The translations under genes were made by a program, and so were the position numbers. Below are positions 34,979 to 44,370 of a stretch of 64,000 nt of DNA, in pieces. The notes beneath the pieces were generated by a model. That model had not been told where the DNA came from. It made no database searches and was given only the letters and a program-made list of their open reading frames with translations. The stretch's first letter is position 1; each line of letters opens with the position of its first letter. Origin of the DNA: Lachnospiraceae bacterium (lineage in GTDB: Bacteria; Bacillota; Clostridia; Lachnospirales; Lachnospiraceae); assembly GCA_030526405.1 (NCBI GenBank), contig JAUNCZ010000007.1, positions 1 to 64,000 on the forward strand, in the 5' to 3' direction.

Positions 34979-35605
34979 TTACTGAATTCCGGTGACTGCC
35001 AGCTCCTCCGGCAGCAGTTCCCGCCACTGTCCCGGCTCCAGCTTCTCATCCAGCTCCAGACCATCCATGGAGTAGCGCTTCAACACCACCACGCAGCAGT
35101 TCACCTGCTTCATCATGCGACGGATCTGATTCTTTCTGCCCTCTGTGATAATGATCTCTCCTCTTGTTACCGGCATCTCCGGTCTGTTTTTTCCCACCTT
35201 GGCCCATACCTCAGGATGAATCTCCTGCTGTACCTCCCGAAGAGTAAGATGCTCCCCGGCTGTAACAATGGCCGGTGCAGTGGGCTTATCGCTGCCGATC
35301 AGCAGAACACCGGTTTCCAGCTGACGGATCTTCTCCTCTGTCAGATCCCCCAGCACCAGAAAATAATATCTCTTCTGCTTTCCATATTTGGGATTGCACA
35401 GCATCTGGTTCCATTTGCCATCGTCTGTGATCAGAAGCAGCCCTTCTGTCTCCCGATCCAGTCTTCCCACCGGGGAAAGATTGGGATTATCCAGTTCCTT
35501 AAAGTAATCCATCACTGTGGGATACAGGGCATCCCTTCTGGCAGAAACACAGCCGAAGGGCTTATGAAACATATAATAATGAAAGTTTTTCTTTGTGTCG
35601 TTCAT
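34979..35605 (-). CDS. RsuA/RluE-like pseudouridine synthase
   Basis: 208 residues. YYMFHKPFGCVSARRD start, catalytic SPVGRLDRETEGLLLI with the Asp nucleophile, and EGRKNQIRRMMKQV. The N-terminal S4 domain of RsuA is absent, which resembles RluE. It isomerises a specific rRNA uridine; the target site cannot be read. Its start overlaps the neighbouring 2H phosphoesterase stop by 4 bases. Confidence 0.88.
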   Translation of the reverse strand: MNDTKKNFHYYMFHKPFGCVSARRDALYPTVMDYFKELDNPNLSPVGRLDRETEGLLLITDDGKWNQMLCNPKYGKQKRYYFLVLGDLTEEKIRQLETGVLLIGSDKPTAPAIVTAGEHLTLREVQQEIHPEVWAKVGKNRPEMPVTRGEIIITEGRKNQIRRMMKQVNCCVVVLKRYSMDGLELDEKLEPGQWRELLPEELAVTGIQ

Positions 35606-36159
35606 AGTTCTTCTCTTATATTCCGTTTCTCTTCTGAATGTAAAATCTTCACTGCCAGGTCCTCATGGGGATTTACTCTGGCCAGCCCGATTTTCGTAAC
35701 TGTAGCCGTAAAGGGCTGAAAACTGTTCTGCACCACCTGAAAGGCCTGGAGCATCTGCTCCTTTTCCAGGGTCTTCCCCAGGGTAATATGGGGCAGCCAG
35801 GACAGGGGCCTGTAATAGCGGGAGATCCTTGTTTCCGGAATCTGCGAAAATGCTGCATAGGCCTTTTCTGACAGTTCCAGCAGATACTGGTTCAGCACAG
35901 GAGTTCCATACAGCACATAGGGAAACAGCTGTCCCACGGAAACCACCTGGATCCTGCCGGATGTGACGGAATCCGCCAGATCATGAAAAGCAGGAAGCAG
36001 TACCTCCGGATTTCTGGCCTCTATGGAAGACAGTGTCATATGGGGCGGAACCCGATTCTCTGTCATGAAGGTATTGCCTGTTTTCTTTGCTATTTTATCT
36101 ATGTAACTTTGCAGGATTCCGCTGGCATGGGCATCGAAGTACAGAGAGATCAGATACAT
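35602..36159 (-). CDS. 2H phosphoesterase (2'-5' RNA ligase-like)
   Basis: 185 residues. Two HxT motifs, PPHMTLSS (about 38-45) and LPHITLGKTL (about 126-135), define the 2H superfamily. Members hydrolyse or form 2',3'-cyclic or 2'-5' RNA bonds. I chose the ATG at 36159 because AAAGGTG is 5-6 bases upstream; an in-frame GTG three codons earlier overlaps that site. The coupling to a pseudouridine synthase suggests an RNA-related role. Confidence 0.82.
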   Translation of the reverse strand: MYLISLYFDAHASGILQSYIDKIAKKTGNTFMTENRVPPHMTLSSIEARNPEVLLPAFHDLADSVTSGRIQVVSVGQLFPYVLYGTPVLNQYLLELSEKAYAAFSQIPETRISRYYRPLSWLPHITLGKTLEKEQMLQAFQVVQNSFQPFTATVTKIGLARVNPHEDLAVKILHSEEKRNIREEL

Positions 36160-36314
36160 ATATTTCACCTTTCTATGAATCAGCTGTTTATGAGCATGCT
36201 AATCATTATGCCAGGAGTCAGACCAGTCATAACACCAAAGAACCTGTTCTGACCTGCAAAAAGCATGACAACTATCCTTATCATAGGAGTTCCCGGCTGA
36301 ACAGGCAATAGCTT

Positions 36315-38633
36315 TCACTGTTTTTTTCTGTTTCTTCTATAGTACTTCACATACCATACCACAAAACCAGCCACCGGAAGAAACAGTAACATCCAGAATA
36401 ACTTCCCTGCCAATCCGGAATCCCTGTTCTTCCCGATACTTTTCCCGGAATTAATATCTTCTGAATGGAATTCTCCGGAAGTATTATTCCCGGCATCGCC
36501 TTCCCTGACATTGATTCCCCCGGTCTTCTTTTCATCTGAAATCCCATTGGAACTGTCTTTTTCCCGGGTATTGCTGTTGTCCCCACTGCTTTTTTCCCCT
36601 CCGGCAGCTTCTGCTTTTCTTTTTCCCTTGTCTGTCCCCATCATCTGCTGAGCATTTCCTGTTTTATCCACAGCAAAGTCGATTCTGGTACCTCTCATCT
36701 GATTGTTATTCACATTTTCGGCCTGATCTCTGGATGTAATATCCACACGATACACTCCCTCCTGCTGAAAATTGGAGGCGAAGATCCTGTAGGTATAGGT
36801 CATCCAGTCTCCCTCGCCCCCTTTTTCTTCCACTGTGAAGTCTCTTCCCTGCACCAGTTTCCTGGGAACTCCGTCTCTGGACACTGACACCTGGGGCTGA
36901 ACCGGACAGGTATTGATTTCAGAGATCACCAGGTCCGTTGGCTCTTCTGTATAGTAGTAATCCAGCAGCTGCTCAGTGGCATCACTTAACAGGTAAGAGG
37001 AGCCATACAACGCTGTGGAAAATGTAATTTCCTGCTCAGAAGTATTGCCTGCCTGATCGGAAGCATTTACAGAAAGGGTGTATACATCATCTCTGTCAGC
37101 CGGAAAATGCTTCATGGTTATGGATATCTCTGTTTCACTTTGCTTCCGGGAACACAGCTTCTCTGTATCCAGGTTTCCTGCTTTTGCTCCTGTCAGGGTT
37201 AGGGACACCCCGGAAGCCTGAAGATTTCTGTCCTCCACAAGGATAACAGGAATAACCGGTTCTCCGTACACTCCCTGATCCTGTACCCCCTGGATTCTGA
37301 TCTCGGGAGCAGTGGCATCAAGGATAAACCTGCCTGTGCTCAGAAGCTCTGACTGATTTCCGGCCCGATCCCTGCATCGGAATGCAATGGAATAAATGCC
37401 GTCTTTTATGAATTCCACTGTACCAACAGCACCAGTTGCAGTGCTTTTCCAGCCACTGAAGCAGTACCCATCCACCGTATCCGTAATAATCTCAGGCACC
37501 CAATCAGGATCAAAAAACTCCTCCCTCACCCGGATTACAGCCTTTCTGGAAGAGGCAAATATCTGTCCCATCTCCCCCTTATACAACGGAAAATCCAGTG
37601 TAAGCTCTGGCGGGGTGGTATCCCGTTCCCAGGGCTCCGGCTCTGGCGTAGGTTCGGGAGCAGGGTTCGGTGTAGGTTCCAAAGTCGGTTCCGGGGTTGG
37701 CTCAGGAGCAGGTTCTGGGGTTGGCTCCAAATCCTCTTTCGTATCTGCCCCCTCCGTTTCTTTATCTTCTGCTCCCTGCTTCTCCCCTGCTGATGATTCT
37801 GATCTTTCTGCTGTTTCTGATGAATCTGATTCTTCCGTTTTATCCTGTTTTTCCGTCTCCTCCGATTTTTCCTCTGGTATCTCAATCCGCAAAGCGGCAT
37901 CTGCCGTTATAAAATGATAGCTTCCGGTCTTTTCCACCCGAAAAAGGATTTCCCCTGACGTTTCCCCTGATGTCTCCCAGGAATCCCCCACATAAGACTC
38001 CCCTTCAACCTGAATCCAGTCAATATGCAGGATCTGCAGCTGGTCTGACACAGAAAGCTCACCACCTGTTTCCACATCCAGTGCCTCTGCAGTACTGCCG
38101 CTGCAGTACTCCATTCGCAGCAGTCTGGGCTGCTCCTGGATTGCGGTGCCACTCCACTGGAGAGAAAAAAGCACCGGTGAACGATACTCCCCTTCTGCTT
38201 TTCCCGAGGTTCCTTCCAGAATCGAAAAATCAGCTGTATACTCTGTTATTTCTACTTTGTCCTGATTTTCCTCCTTTTTTTCTCCAGTTTCCCCGGCAGT
38301 CAGGCTTTCTTGTTCTGCCCTTTTCTCAGAACTATCCTGCATTTCCTTCTGTATCCCCTTCTGTATCTCCTCCTGCCCGATCAGGGATGCATTCTCCTTC
38401 CCGGTTGCCGCCTCCACATTCCAAAGCCCGGTACCTCCCCACATCCCGGTACCCAGCAGGAACACCAGCAGCAGCGAAGTATTTCTCTTCTTTCTGTTTC
38501 TTCTTCCCCTGCGCCTGTGATTACAGATCAGTAAAACCAGCACAACAACCAGTAAGCCAACGGCCAGGACAAAGCTAATCCTGTGAAATGTCTGCTGACG
38601 GAGCAGCAGCTTCAGGTAATTCATATTCTCCAC
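36315..38633 (-). CDS. Membrane-anchored surface protein with Ig-like repeats
   Basis: 772 residues. Two N-terminal hydrophobic segments (about 17-37 and 51-70) flank an Arg/Lys-rich stretch (GRRNRKKR). Then come an acidic Ser/Glu-rich region, a Pro-Glu-Pro-Thr repeat (about 306-336), at least two Ig-like domains (DTTPPELTLDFPLYKGEMG; LDATAPEIRIQGVQD) with the DRAGNQSE and DQAGNTSE turns, and a C-terminal transmembrane helix (about 745-765). The GTG start has AGAGGAGG 7 bases upstream and overlaps the kinase gene by 59 bases. Likely a cell-surface partner of the kinase; function unknown. Confidence 0.75.
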   Translation of the reverse strand: MENMNYLKLLLRQQTFHRISFVLAVGLLVVVLVLLICNHRRRGRRNRKKRNTSLLLVFLLGTGMWGGTGLWNVEAATGKENASLIGQEEIQKGIQKEMQDSSEKRAEQESLTAGETGEKKEENQDKVEITEYTADFSILEGTSGKAEGEYRSPVLFSLQWSGTAIQEQPRLLRMEYCSGSTAEALDVETGGELSVSDQLQILHIDWIQVEGESYVGDSWETSGETSGEILFRVEKTGSYHFITADAALRIEIPEEKSEETEKQDKTEESDSSETAERSESSAGEKQGAEDKETEGADTKEDLEPTPEPAPEPTPEPTLEPTPNPAPEPTPEPEPWERDTTPPELTLDFPLYKGEMGQIFASSRKAVIRVREEFFDPDWVPEIITDTVDGYCFSGWKSTATGAVGTVEFIKDGIYSIAFRCRDRAGNQSELLSTGRFILDATAPEIRIQGVQDQGVYGEPVIPVILVEDRNLQASGVSLTLTGAKAGNLDTEKLCSRKQSETEISITMKHFPADRDDVYTLSVNASDQAGNTSEQEITFSTALYGSSYLLSDATEQLLDYYYTEEPTDLVISEINTCPVQPQVSVSRDGVPRKLVQGRDFTVEEKGGEGDWMTYTYRIFASNFQQEGVYRVDITSRDQAENVNNNQMRGTRIDFAVDKTGNAQQMMGTDKGKRKAEAAGGEKSSGDNSNTREKDSSNGISDEKKTGGINVREGDAGNNTSGEFHSEDINSGKSIGKNRDSGLAGKLFWMLLFLPVAGFVVWYVKYYRRNRKKQ

Positions 38634-40407
38634 TATTTTGCCTCCTCTTATCCTTTTTTTCTGCCTCCTGCAAAAGTGTTCTTTTTCTCTCTGTCCCCTC
38701 AGCTGTCAGCTGCAGCTGCTGCAGCTGTTCTGTAACAGCGGGATATTCCCCTGCCTCCCCACTGTCAAGTAAGCTATCCACCAACCGGCTGATCTGCTCC
38801 TCCGTCTGCTCCTGCTGTTTCCAGCTGATTCCCGCCCTCTTCAGCTCTGCGGGCCAGTCTGCAAGCAGCCCCAGGATTTCTCTCCACAGACCCAGCTCTG
38901 CTGCAGGCAGTTCATCTGCAGGAAGAGTCTCCTCCAGAAGGCCGGTAAGATCCTGCCAGTACACCTTAATACTGTAGGCCTGGTCTGTCTGAACACTTCC
39001 CAGCAGACTGTCCCCCCTGTATCTGCAGATTCTGGCAAAGGTTTTTCCCCGTTTTATCAGCCGTTCTTTTTCATCTTTTTCCTGTTCCTCCCCAGGATTC
39101 CACTGCTCTGCTGCCTGTTCCATATCCTGGAACCAGGTTTCACAGACTCCGTAATCAGGGAGTCCCTCCACCAGATACAGACTGGCAGTACCCATTCGAT
39201 AACAGAACTCCGCATATTCCTCCGGGTTTTGTTTCATGAGGGTTTCCTGATCCGCTTCCTCCCCCTCTGCTCTCTGGGCCAGCAGCTGCCCGATTTCTGT
39301 CTGCTCCTCTTTTGAAAAAATACCATCTCCCAGCATCCGGTCCAGCAGAACAGAGAAGCAGTAGTTATCCCCAGGGGACAGAAAAAGTGCCTCCTGAATC
39401 CACAATTTCGCCTGTTCCGGCTCTGCCTTCCGGGCCTTTTTCAGATAGTATTCCCTGCCCTCCTGCTTAAGCTGCACAGCCATGGCTTCTGACCGTACAG
39501 AGCTCAGGGAAGCACAGACTGCCAGAATTGCCAGCAGATACATAACAAAATAGGTTTTCTTCTCCGCATCCTTAGCCAGCGGGCTGCACCTGGCAGGATT
39601 TTTCAGTCCCCGGATCACTTCCTCCGCAGACTGGTAACGCTCTTCCCCTCTGAAGCGGGTACATTTTTCCAGAATCTCCTCCAAACCAAGAATTTCCTGT
39701 TTTTCCATCCAATGCACCCCCGCCATCAGATCCGGCCGCAGTCTGGTAATTCTTTCAAAGGAAAATGGCGTCTCCGCCGGACTTACTCCGGTGAGGGCAT
39801 AATGAAGGACTGCCCCCAGTGAATACAGATCCGTTTCCGGTCCCTGAATGCCCTTTCTTCTGAACTGCTCCGGTGCTGCAAAGCCCAACGTTCCCTTATT
39901 CTCCTGAGGCATGGCGGCAAGGGAATTGTGACGACACAGTGTTCCCAGATCCACCAGAGCTGTACTTCCATCCGGTCGCAGAATGATATTGGAGGGCTTG
40001 ATATCCTGGAACAGCAGCGGTTCCGGAAGGGTATGGAGATATTTCAGGATTTCGCCCAGCTCCACCCCCAGGTGCAGTGTCTCCCGGACCGTGAACAGGG
40101 TCTGTTTTCCGCTCCCCTTGTCAATTCTCTGCTGAAGAGTATCCCCCTCCACATATTCCATCACGATCAGATAGCTGCTTTCTGTTTCCAGAACATCCAG
40201 AATCATGGGAAGTCCCGGATGATGGAGATTTTTCAGCATGTGCAGTCGTTTTTCCAGAGCCGCGCCACTGTCCTGTCTGTCCAGAACCTTGATGGCCAGC
40301 TTCCGCCCGGTTCTGATGTGAACTGCCTGGTACACACTGGCATTTCCCCCTGCACCGATCTTCTGTTCAATCCGGTATCTGTCCTCCAGAACAGACCCCT
40401 GTACCAA
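38575..40407 (-). CDS. Membrane Ser/Thr protein kinase, non-RD type
   Basis: 610 residues from a TTG start, chosen because AAGGAGGA lies 6 bases upstream. The N-terminal kinase domain has KIGAGGNASVY (P-loop), the AIKVLD Lys, FQDIKPSNI in place of HRD-K-N (Arg replaced by Gln), VDLGTL in place of DFG, and FAAPEQF. One transmembrane helix (about 285-304) separates it from a Gln/Glu-rich helical outer domain. It resembles PknB-type kinases, without PASTA repeats. The overlap with the Ig-like protein gene implies a joint function. Confidence 0.82.
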   Translation of the reverse strand: MVQGSVLEDRYRIEQKIGAGGNASVYQAVHIRTGRKLAIKVLDRQDSGAALEKRLHMLKNLHHPGLPMILDVLETESSYLIVMEYVEGDTLQQRIDKGSGKQTLFTVRETLHLGVELGEILKYLHTLPEPLLFQDIKPSNIILRPDGSTALVDLGTLCRHNSLAAMPQENKGTLGFAAPEQFRRKGIQGPETDLYSLGAVLHYALTGVSPAETPFSFERITRLRPDLMAGVHWMEKQEILGLEEILEKCTRFRGEERYQSAEEVIRGLKNPARCSPLAKDAEKKTYFVMYLLAILAVCASLSSVRSEAMAVQLKQEGREYYLKKARKAEPEQAKLWIQEALFLSPGDNYCFSVLLDRMLGDGIFSKEEQTEIGQLLAQRAEGEEADQETLMKQNPEEYAEFCYRMGTASLYLVEGLPDYGVCETWFQDMEQAAEQWNPGEEQEKDEKERLIKRGKTFARICRYRGDSLLGSVQTDQAYSIKVYWQDLTGLLEETLPADELPAAELGLWREILGLLADWPAELKRAGISWKQQEQTEEQISRLVDSLLDSGEAGEYPAVTEQLQQLQLTAEGTERKRTLLQEAEKKDKRRQNSGEYELPEAAAPSADISQD

Positions 40408-40840
40408 AGTAATTCCTCCTTCCTGCAACACATTTGCCAGTAGTACTGGCCTGTTTCAACAGTAACCAATGACAAAAAGAGCAGACCCTACCCATTGAAG
40501 GCAAAATAATCAGGGATTCCCCTTGTTGTCCCAAAATAAAAATGAAAAACTTCGGCGAACTGCCGATAAAGATAAACGGAGCTTTGTCCGAAAAAGAGAT
40601 GAGTAAAATGATACGCCAATAGATTAGTTCATATTTTTACTGTATTGTTATGATAGCATTCTGTTTTTATTTTCGCAAGAGCATTTTTCCGGTTCCTCCG
40701 CCCCTTCCTCATCTGATCAGCGCAGATAAAGCCCTGTCTGTTTTTGGCATTTTTGAAAAATTTTGATAAAATTGTATTCCAGCGGGATATTTTTCTCCTC
40801 TTCCCGTCTAATCAGTAAAACAAACAAAGGGGGAATTCCC
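40408..40840. other. Divergent gap with kinase promoter and possible structured leader
   Basis: Holds the promoter below and a possible structured element at 40545-40600 (TCGGC-GAACT-GCCGA stem, then AAACGGAGC-TTTGTCCG). I cannot assign it to a known riboswitch. No ORF is supported. Confidence 0.4.
40650..40678 (-). promoter_or_regulatory. Promoter of the kinase/surface protein operon
   Basis: Minus strand TTGCGA (40673-40678), 17-base spacer, TATCAT (40650-40655), giving a leader of about 235 bases. Confidence 0.6.
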
Positions 40841-41771
40841 ATGAGCAAGGAGGAACTGGGAGGCATCTCCATCTCCAGTGTTCTGCTGGACCAGGGGGAT
40901 CTTGGCAGCATTCTTGCTGAAAAGGGGGTGGAAGAAAGAGAACTCCTTACAGTAGGAAACTATGAAGGAGCCTATCTTCGCTATTTCCACATGAAATCAG
41001 ACCATTCCTTCAATCAGAGTGTGTATCTCCTGTGTCCGGATCTCCATCGTGTTCTTATTCTGGATTTCAGTGAGGACCTCTCCAAAGAGGATGTGATACA
41101 GTTTACCCAGGGGCTTACCATCACAGAAACAGAGGAACTGTATTCCACAGAGGGTCTTCTCACCTGGAAGGATTATGTGCAGCCGGATGAGCCAATAACC
41201 AGTCAGTGGCTGGAGGTATCAGACAAGGATCTGCCTGTTTTTCCCTGGGAGAAGCCCAGATTCTGGAACCATTCTGCTTACCGGATAGGGACACTGCCTC
41301 TTCCAGCTCTGATTCAGAGCCATATTTATCAACGACTTCAGATCCTGATCTTATGGATAAACAGCTGACTGCCTGTGTAGAGAGTCTGCAGGTGCTGGAT
41401 GATCTGTCCCTGATTCCTGTCTTCAGAATATTCTCTATTCCGGCTCTCTGCTGATGCTGGATCATACCGGTGACACCTATCGGATCATAGATCCCTATAA
41501 TGAGCCGGGCGCAACCTATGACTATATTCTGGGAGACGGTGTTTCCGGAATCGGTTCCTGTGTGTACAGAAGTCTTCACACCGATCTTGGCAACGGCGGC
41601 AACTATATTCCTGTTCTGAATCCCGGAGAGAGCATTCAGATCCAGATGGGCTGGATTGTGGATGAGAACCAGCTTTCACAGCTGTATCTCACTCTGGATA
41701 CCACCAGCGAGGGCTGGGAATTCAATGATTCTCTTCTTCAGGCAGGTGTAATTAAGCTGAAGATAGATTGA
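40841..41771 (+). pseudogene. Frameshifted gene for an unrecognised protein
   Basis: The start (ATG at 40841, AAAGGGGGA upstream) opens a frame reading SKEELGGISISSVLLDQ to about 41290. The continuation is in the next frame (PYLSTTSDPDLMDKQLTACV), and a further shift near 41430 leads to the C-terminal part GESIQIQMGWIVDENQLSQL, which resembles DUF5067-like domains of Lachnospiraceae. Both shifts are consistent with loss of one base each. The gene is therefore inactive, unless the shifts are sequencing errors. About 310 residues if repaired. Divergent from the kinase. Confidence 0.65.
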
Positions 41772-41789
41772 AACAAAAAAATGATAATG

Positions 41790-41832
41790 GCATAACAGTT
41801 ATGCCAAAGAGCTGTTATGCCATCTTTTTCGT
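41790..41832. terminator. Bidirectional terminator
   Basis: ATGGCATAACAG ... CTGTTATGCCAT perfect 12-bp stem with A-run and T-run on the two sides. It serves the pseudogene and the minus-strand small peptide gene. Confidence 0.88.
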
Positions 41833-41846
41833 ATATGAAGAAAATG

Positions 41847-41975
41847 CTATTTTTTTCTGATCTGTTGAATCAAAAATACAATTATCAGTGTGATGATAAG
41901 AATTCTGCCTACCAGTAACACAATGTTAAATAATTGCGATACTATACCAATCAAAAACAATTCACCGAATAGCAT
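41847..41975 (-). CDS. 42-residue hydrophobic membrane peptide
   Basis: A short ORF with ATG at 41975 and stop at 41847. It reads MLFGELFLIGIVSQLF, then a long Ile/Leu/Val-rich helix (about residues 13-37), and ends QQIRKK. A GGAGAGGGG ribosome site, a promoter at 42038-42065 and the terminator at 41790-41832 make it a complete single-gene unit. A hydrophobic peptide with a basic tail fits a type I toxin or a small membrane regulator; both are inference. No antisense antitoxin RNA is evident. Confidence 0.6.
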   Translation of the reverse strand: MLFGELFLIGIVSQLFNIVLLVGRILIITLIIVFLIQQIRKK

Positions 41976-42037
41976 TCACGTCACCCCTCTCCATAGAAAC
42001 GTATCTTACATTCATCAAGTTAATATTATACTTTTAT

Positions 42038-42065
42038 ACTATACTATACTATAATATATGGTCAA
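42038..42065 (-). promoter_or_regulatory. Promoter of the 42-residue peptide gene
   Basis: Minus strand TTGACC (42060-42065), 16-base spacer, TATAGT (42038-42043). A tandem TATAGTA repeat follows, so the exact -10 is ambiguous. Confidence 0.6.
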
Positions 42066-42226
42066 CTTCTGCCTGTGAATCTTACATTCTTTTTTCAGTC
42101 TATTTCGGTTTTTTCCGAAAATATTCCTACTGGAATATCCTTACCGAATATGCTAGGATTGAGCAGTGAGCGAAATAATAATCCCTGAAAAGGGCGTAAT
42201 TCTATAAATACGGGAGGATTACTACC

Positions 42227-42835
42227 ATGTGTGGAAATGAAGAGGCAATGGCTGAGAAAGCCAAACAGGAGTTTCTTGCAGAGGATCAGGAAAAGCTGAT
42301 CAGAAAATATGCATTAAAATGTGATGAGGAACATCTTTATATCAATTTCCTCTCTACCCCCTATGCCATCAGCCGTAAAACCGGCGATGTCACTGTAAAG
42401 GAAACAGGAGAGGCTGCTGTCCATGATGTTATGATGGCAATCCTTGATATGCTGGTACACTCTAAAGATCAGGAGGAGCTCCCTGCTCTGTCCGGAACAT
42501 GGGCAACCCTTTCCACCTTAGGCGGAATCATCGGTGCTGCCCATGTGGCCCGCCTGCATACAAACGAGATTCTTGCACCCTTCGTGGATAAGATTCCTGA
42601 GTTTACTGCTGTATGTGAGAAACTGAATGGAAAAAAACAGCCAAAGGGAGATGTCAGCTACATCCTTCCTCTGTTTGATTTCTTCCCTGTGTGGGTGCAG
42701 TTCTATGATGCAGATGATGAATTCCCTGCCACCCTGCAGTTTATGTATGACAGCAATGCAAAGAACTTTGTCTTCTTCGAGACCCTGTTCTACTGCACCA
42801 GCTATATGGAGCAGCTGTTTGCAGAGATGCTTTAA
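42227..42835 (+). CDS. DUF3786 domain protein
   Basis: 202 residues, cytoplasmic. The C-terminal pattern FDFFPVWVQFYDADDEFPAT followed by NFVFFETLFYCTSYM is the DUF3786 signature. Two Cys near the start (CGNEEAM, KCDEEH) might bind a metal or cofactor. Some relatives are found in corrinoid or metal-related proteins of anaerobes, so a cofactor role is conceivable but not shown. GGGAGG upstream of the ATG. Confidence 0.8.
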   Translation: MCGNEEAMAEKAKQEFLAEDQEKLIRKYALKCDEEHLYINFLSTPYAISRKTGDVTVKETGEAAVHDVMMAILDMLVHSKDQEELPALSGTWATLSTLGGIIGAAHVARLHTNEILAPFVDKIPEFTAVCEKLNGKKQPKGDVSYILPLFDFFPVWVQFYDADDEFPATLQFMYDSNAKNFVFFETLFYCTSYMEQLFAEML

Positions 42836-42881
42836 TTTTAATCTCTCAATATATTTCCATATAAACGAAATGAATATGCAA

Positions 42882-42920
42882 AACAGCCCAATGGCAACCA
42901 TTGCCACTGGGCTGTTTTTT
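42882..42920. terminator. Bidirectional terminator
   Basis: AACAGCCCA-TGGC ... GCCA-TGGGCTGTTTTTT hairpin between the convergent DUF3786 and MATE genes. Confidence 0.88.
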
Positions 42921-42990
42921 CTTGGCTGTTTTCCTGTTTTATTTCTACACGACTCTTTTTCTATTCGTTTTTCTGCTCTTCTCTCCGTTT

Positions 42991-44370
42991 CTACCCTTCT
43001 TTATCCTCCCTGGGCAGCTTGATGAAGAAGGACCAGGCATAATAGATGGCAGGTATCATTACCAGAATGTAGGCTGTGGGCTGGGCTTCCTGAATGCCGC
43101 TTAAGCCTCTCACCCGTGCCAGGATCAGCAGGGCAGGGATGAAGATCAGTCCACTTCGGAAGGAGGCCAGCAGGGAAGAGTACAGCTTCTGTCCCGTGCT
43201 CTGGAGCTGCATCTCCGTGCAGGTTGTAACCGGTACAAACATCAGAGTCACCAGCTGCAGCCGCAGAGCCCTTGTTCCGATGAGGATCACCTCCGGATCA
43301 TCTCTGAAAAACTGAATCACGTTACCGGAAAAAAACAAGCCCACCAGGCAGATCACAATGATAGTAATCTGCTCAGTGATAAAGGTAAATCGATATCCCT
43401 GGCGGATCCTGCTGTATTTCCCTGCCCCGTAATTGAAGCCGCTGACCGGCTGATAGCCCTGGCCGATACCGATGATCACAGAAAACAGGAAAAAGGATAC
43501 TCTGGATACGATGCTCATGGCTGCCACAGCGGGATCTCCGTAGACAGCAGCCTCCAGGTTGAGAGCCACGGTGGCTGCACTTCCCAGGGACTGGCGTAGC
43601 ATGCTGGGCATACCCACTCCCACGATATTTCCAACCATCCCCTTCTTCAGAGTCAGCATCTTCCAGCAGATGCGGCTCTCTGTCTTGCCCCGCAGGAAGG
43701 CGCTGAGCAGCACAAGAAAGCCCACGATCTGGGACAGCAGTGTGGAAAGTCCCGCTCCTGCAATTCCCATCTTCAGACCAAAGATAAAGATGGGGTCTCC
43801 GATGATATTGAGACAGGCACCGGCCATCATACCCGCCATTCCGAACACAGCCTTTCCCTCATAGCGAAGAAGATTGTTCATGGCAAAGCTTGGAACGATG
43901 AAGGGGGCAGCGATAAGAATATACCGGATATAGATTTTCGCATAGGGAGCGATGGTCACGGTGCTTCCAAGGGCATACACCAGCGGATCCAGAAAGATCA
44001 GTCCCAGAATTCCCACCAGAATGCTGATGAACAGGGACATGAAAAAGCCTGTGGAAGCAGTTTTGTGCGCCCCCTCCAGATCCCTTGCCCCCAGCCTCTG
44101 GGACAGCAGACTGCCGGCACCGGCTCCAAATAGAAAACCCACCGCCTGCAGAATAGCCATAAATCCAAACACCACTCCAACTGCTGCACTGGCGCTGTTT
44201 CCCAATTGCCCCACAAATGCCGTATCTGCCATATTATAAACCTGGGTTACCAGCATGGTGATCACCGTGGGCACTGCCAGCTTCAGGATCAGCGGTCCTA
44301 TGGGGGCTGTGGTCATTTTTTCATACTGTGATTCTGCATTTTGAACTGCATCTTGCTTGTTTTCCTTCAT
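42991..44370 (-). CDS. MATE family efflux transporter (second)
   Basis: 459 residues with about 12 membrane helices. MTTAPIGPLILKLAVPTVIT and VYNMADTAFVGQLGNSASAA at the N-terminus are typical of MATE. It differs clearly from the MATE protein at 23574 and so is a separate paralogue. Substrate unknown. Followed by the bidirectional terminator at 42882. Confidence 0.92.
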   Translation of the reverse strand: MKENKQDAVQNAESQYEKMTTAPIGPLILKLAVPTVITMLVTQVYNMADTAFVGQLGNSASAAVGVVFGFMAILQAVGFLFGAGAGSLLSQRLGARDLEGAHKTASTGFFMSLFISILVGILGLIFLDPLVYALGSTVTIAPYAKIYIRYILIAAPFIVPSFAMNNLLRYEGKAVFGMAGMMAGACLNIIGDPIFIFGLKMGIAGAGLSTLLSQIVGFLVLLSAFLRGKTESRICWKMLTLKKGMVGNIVGVGMPSMLRQSLGSAATVALNLEAAVYGDPAVAAMSIVSRVSFFLFSVIIGIGQGYQPVSGFNYGAGKYSRIRQGYRFTFITEQITIIVICLVGLFFSGNVIQFFRDDPEVILIGTRALRLQLVTLMFVPVTTCTEMQLQSTGQKLYSSLLASFRSGLIFIPALLILARVRGLSGIQEAQPTAYILVMIPAIYYAWSFFIKLPREDKEG

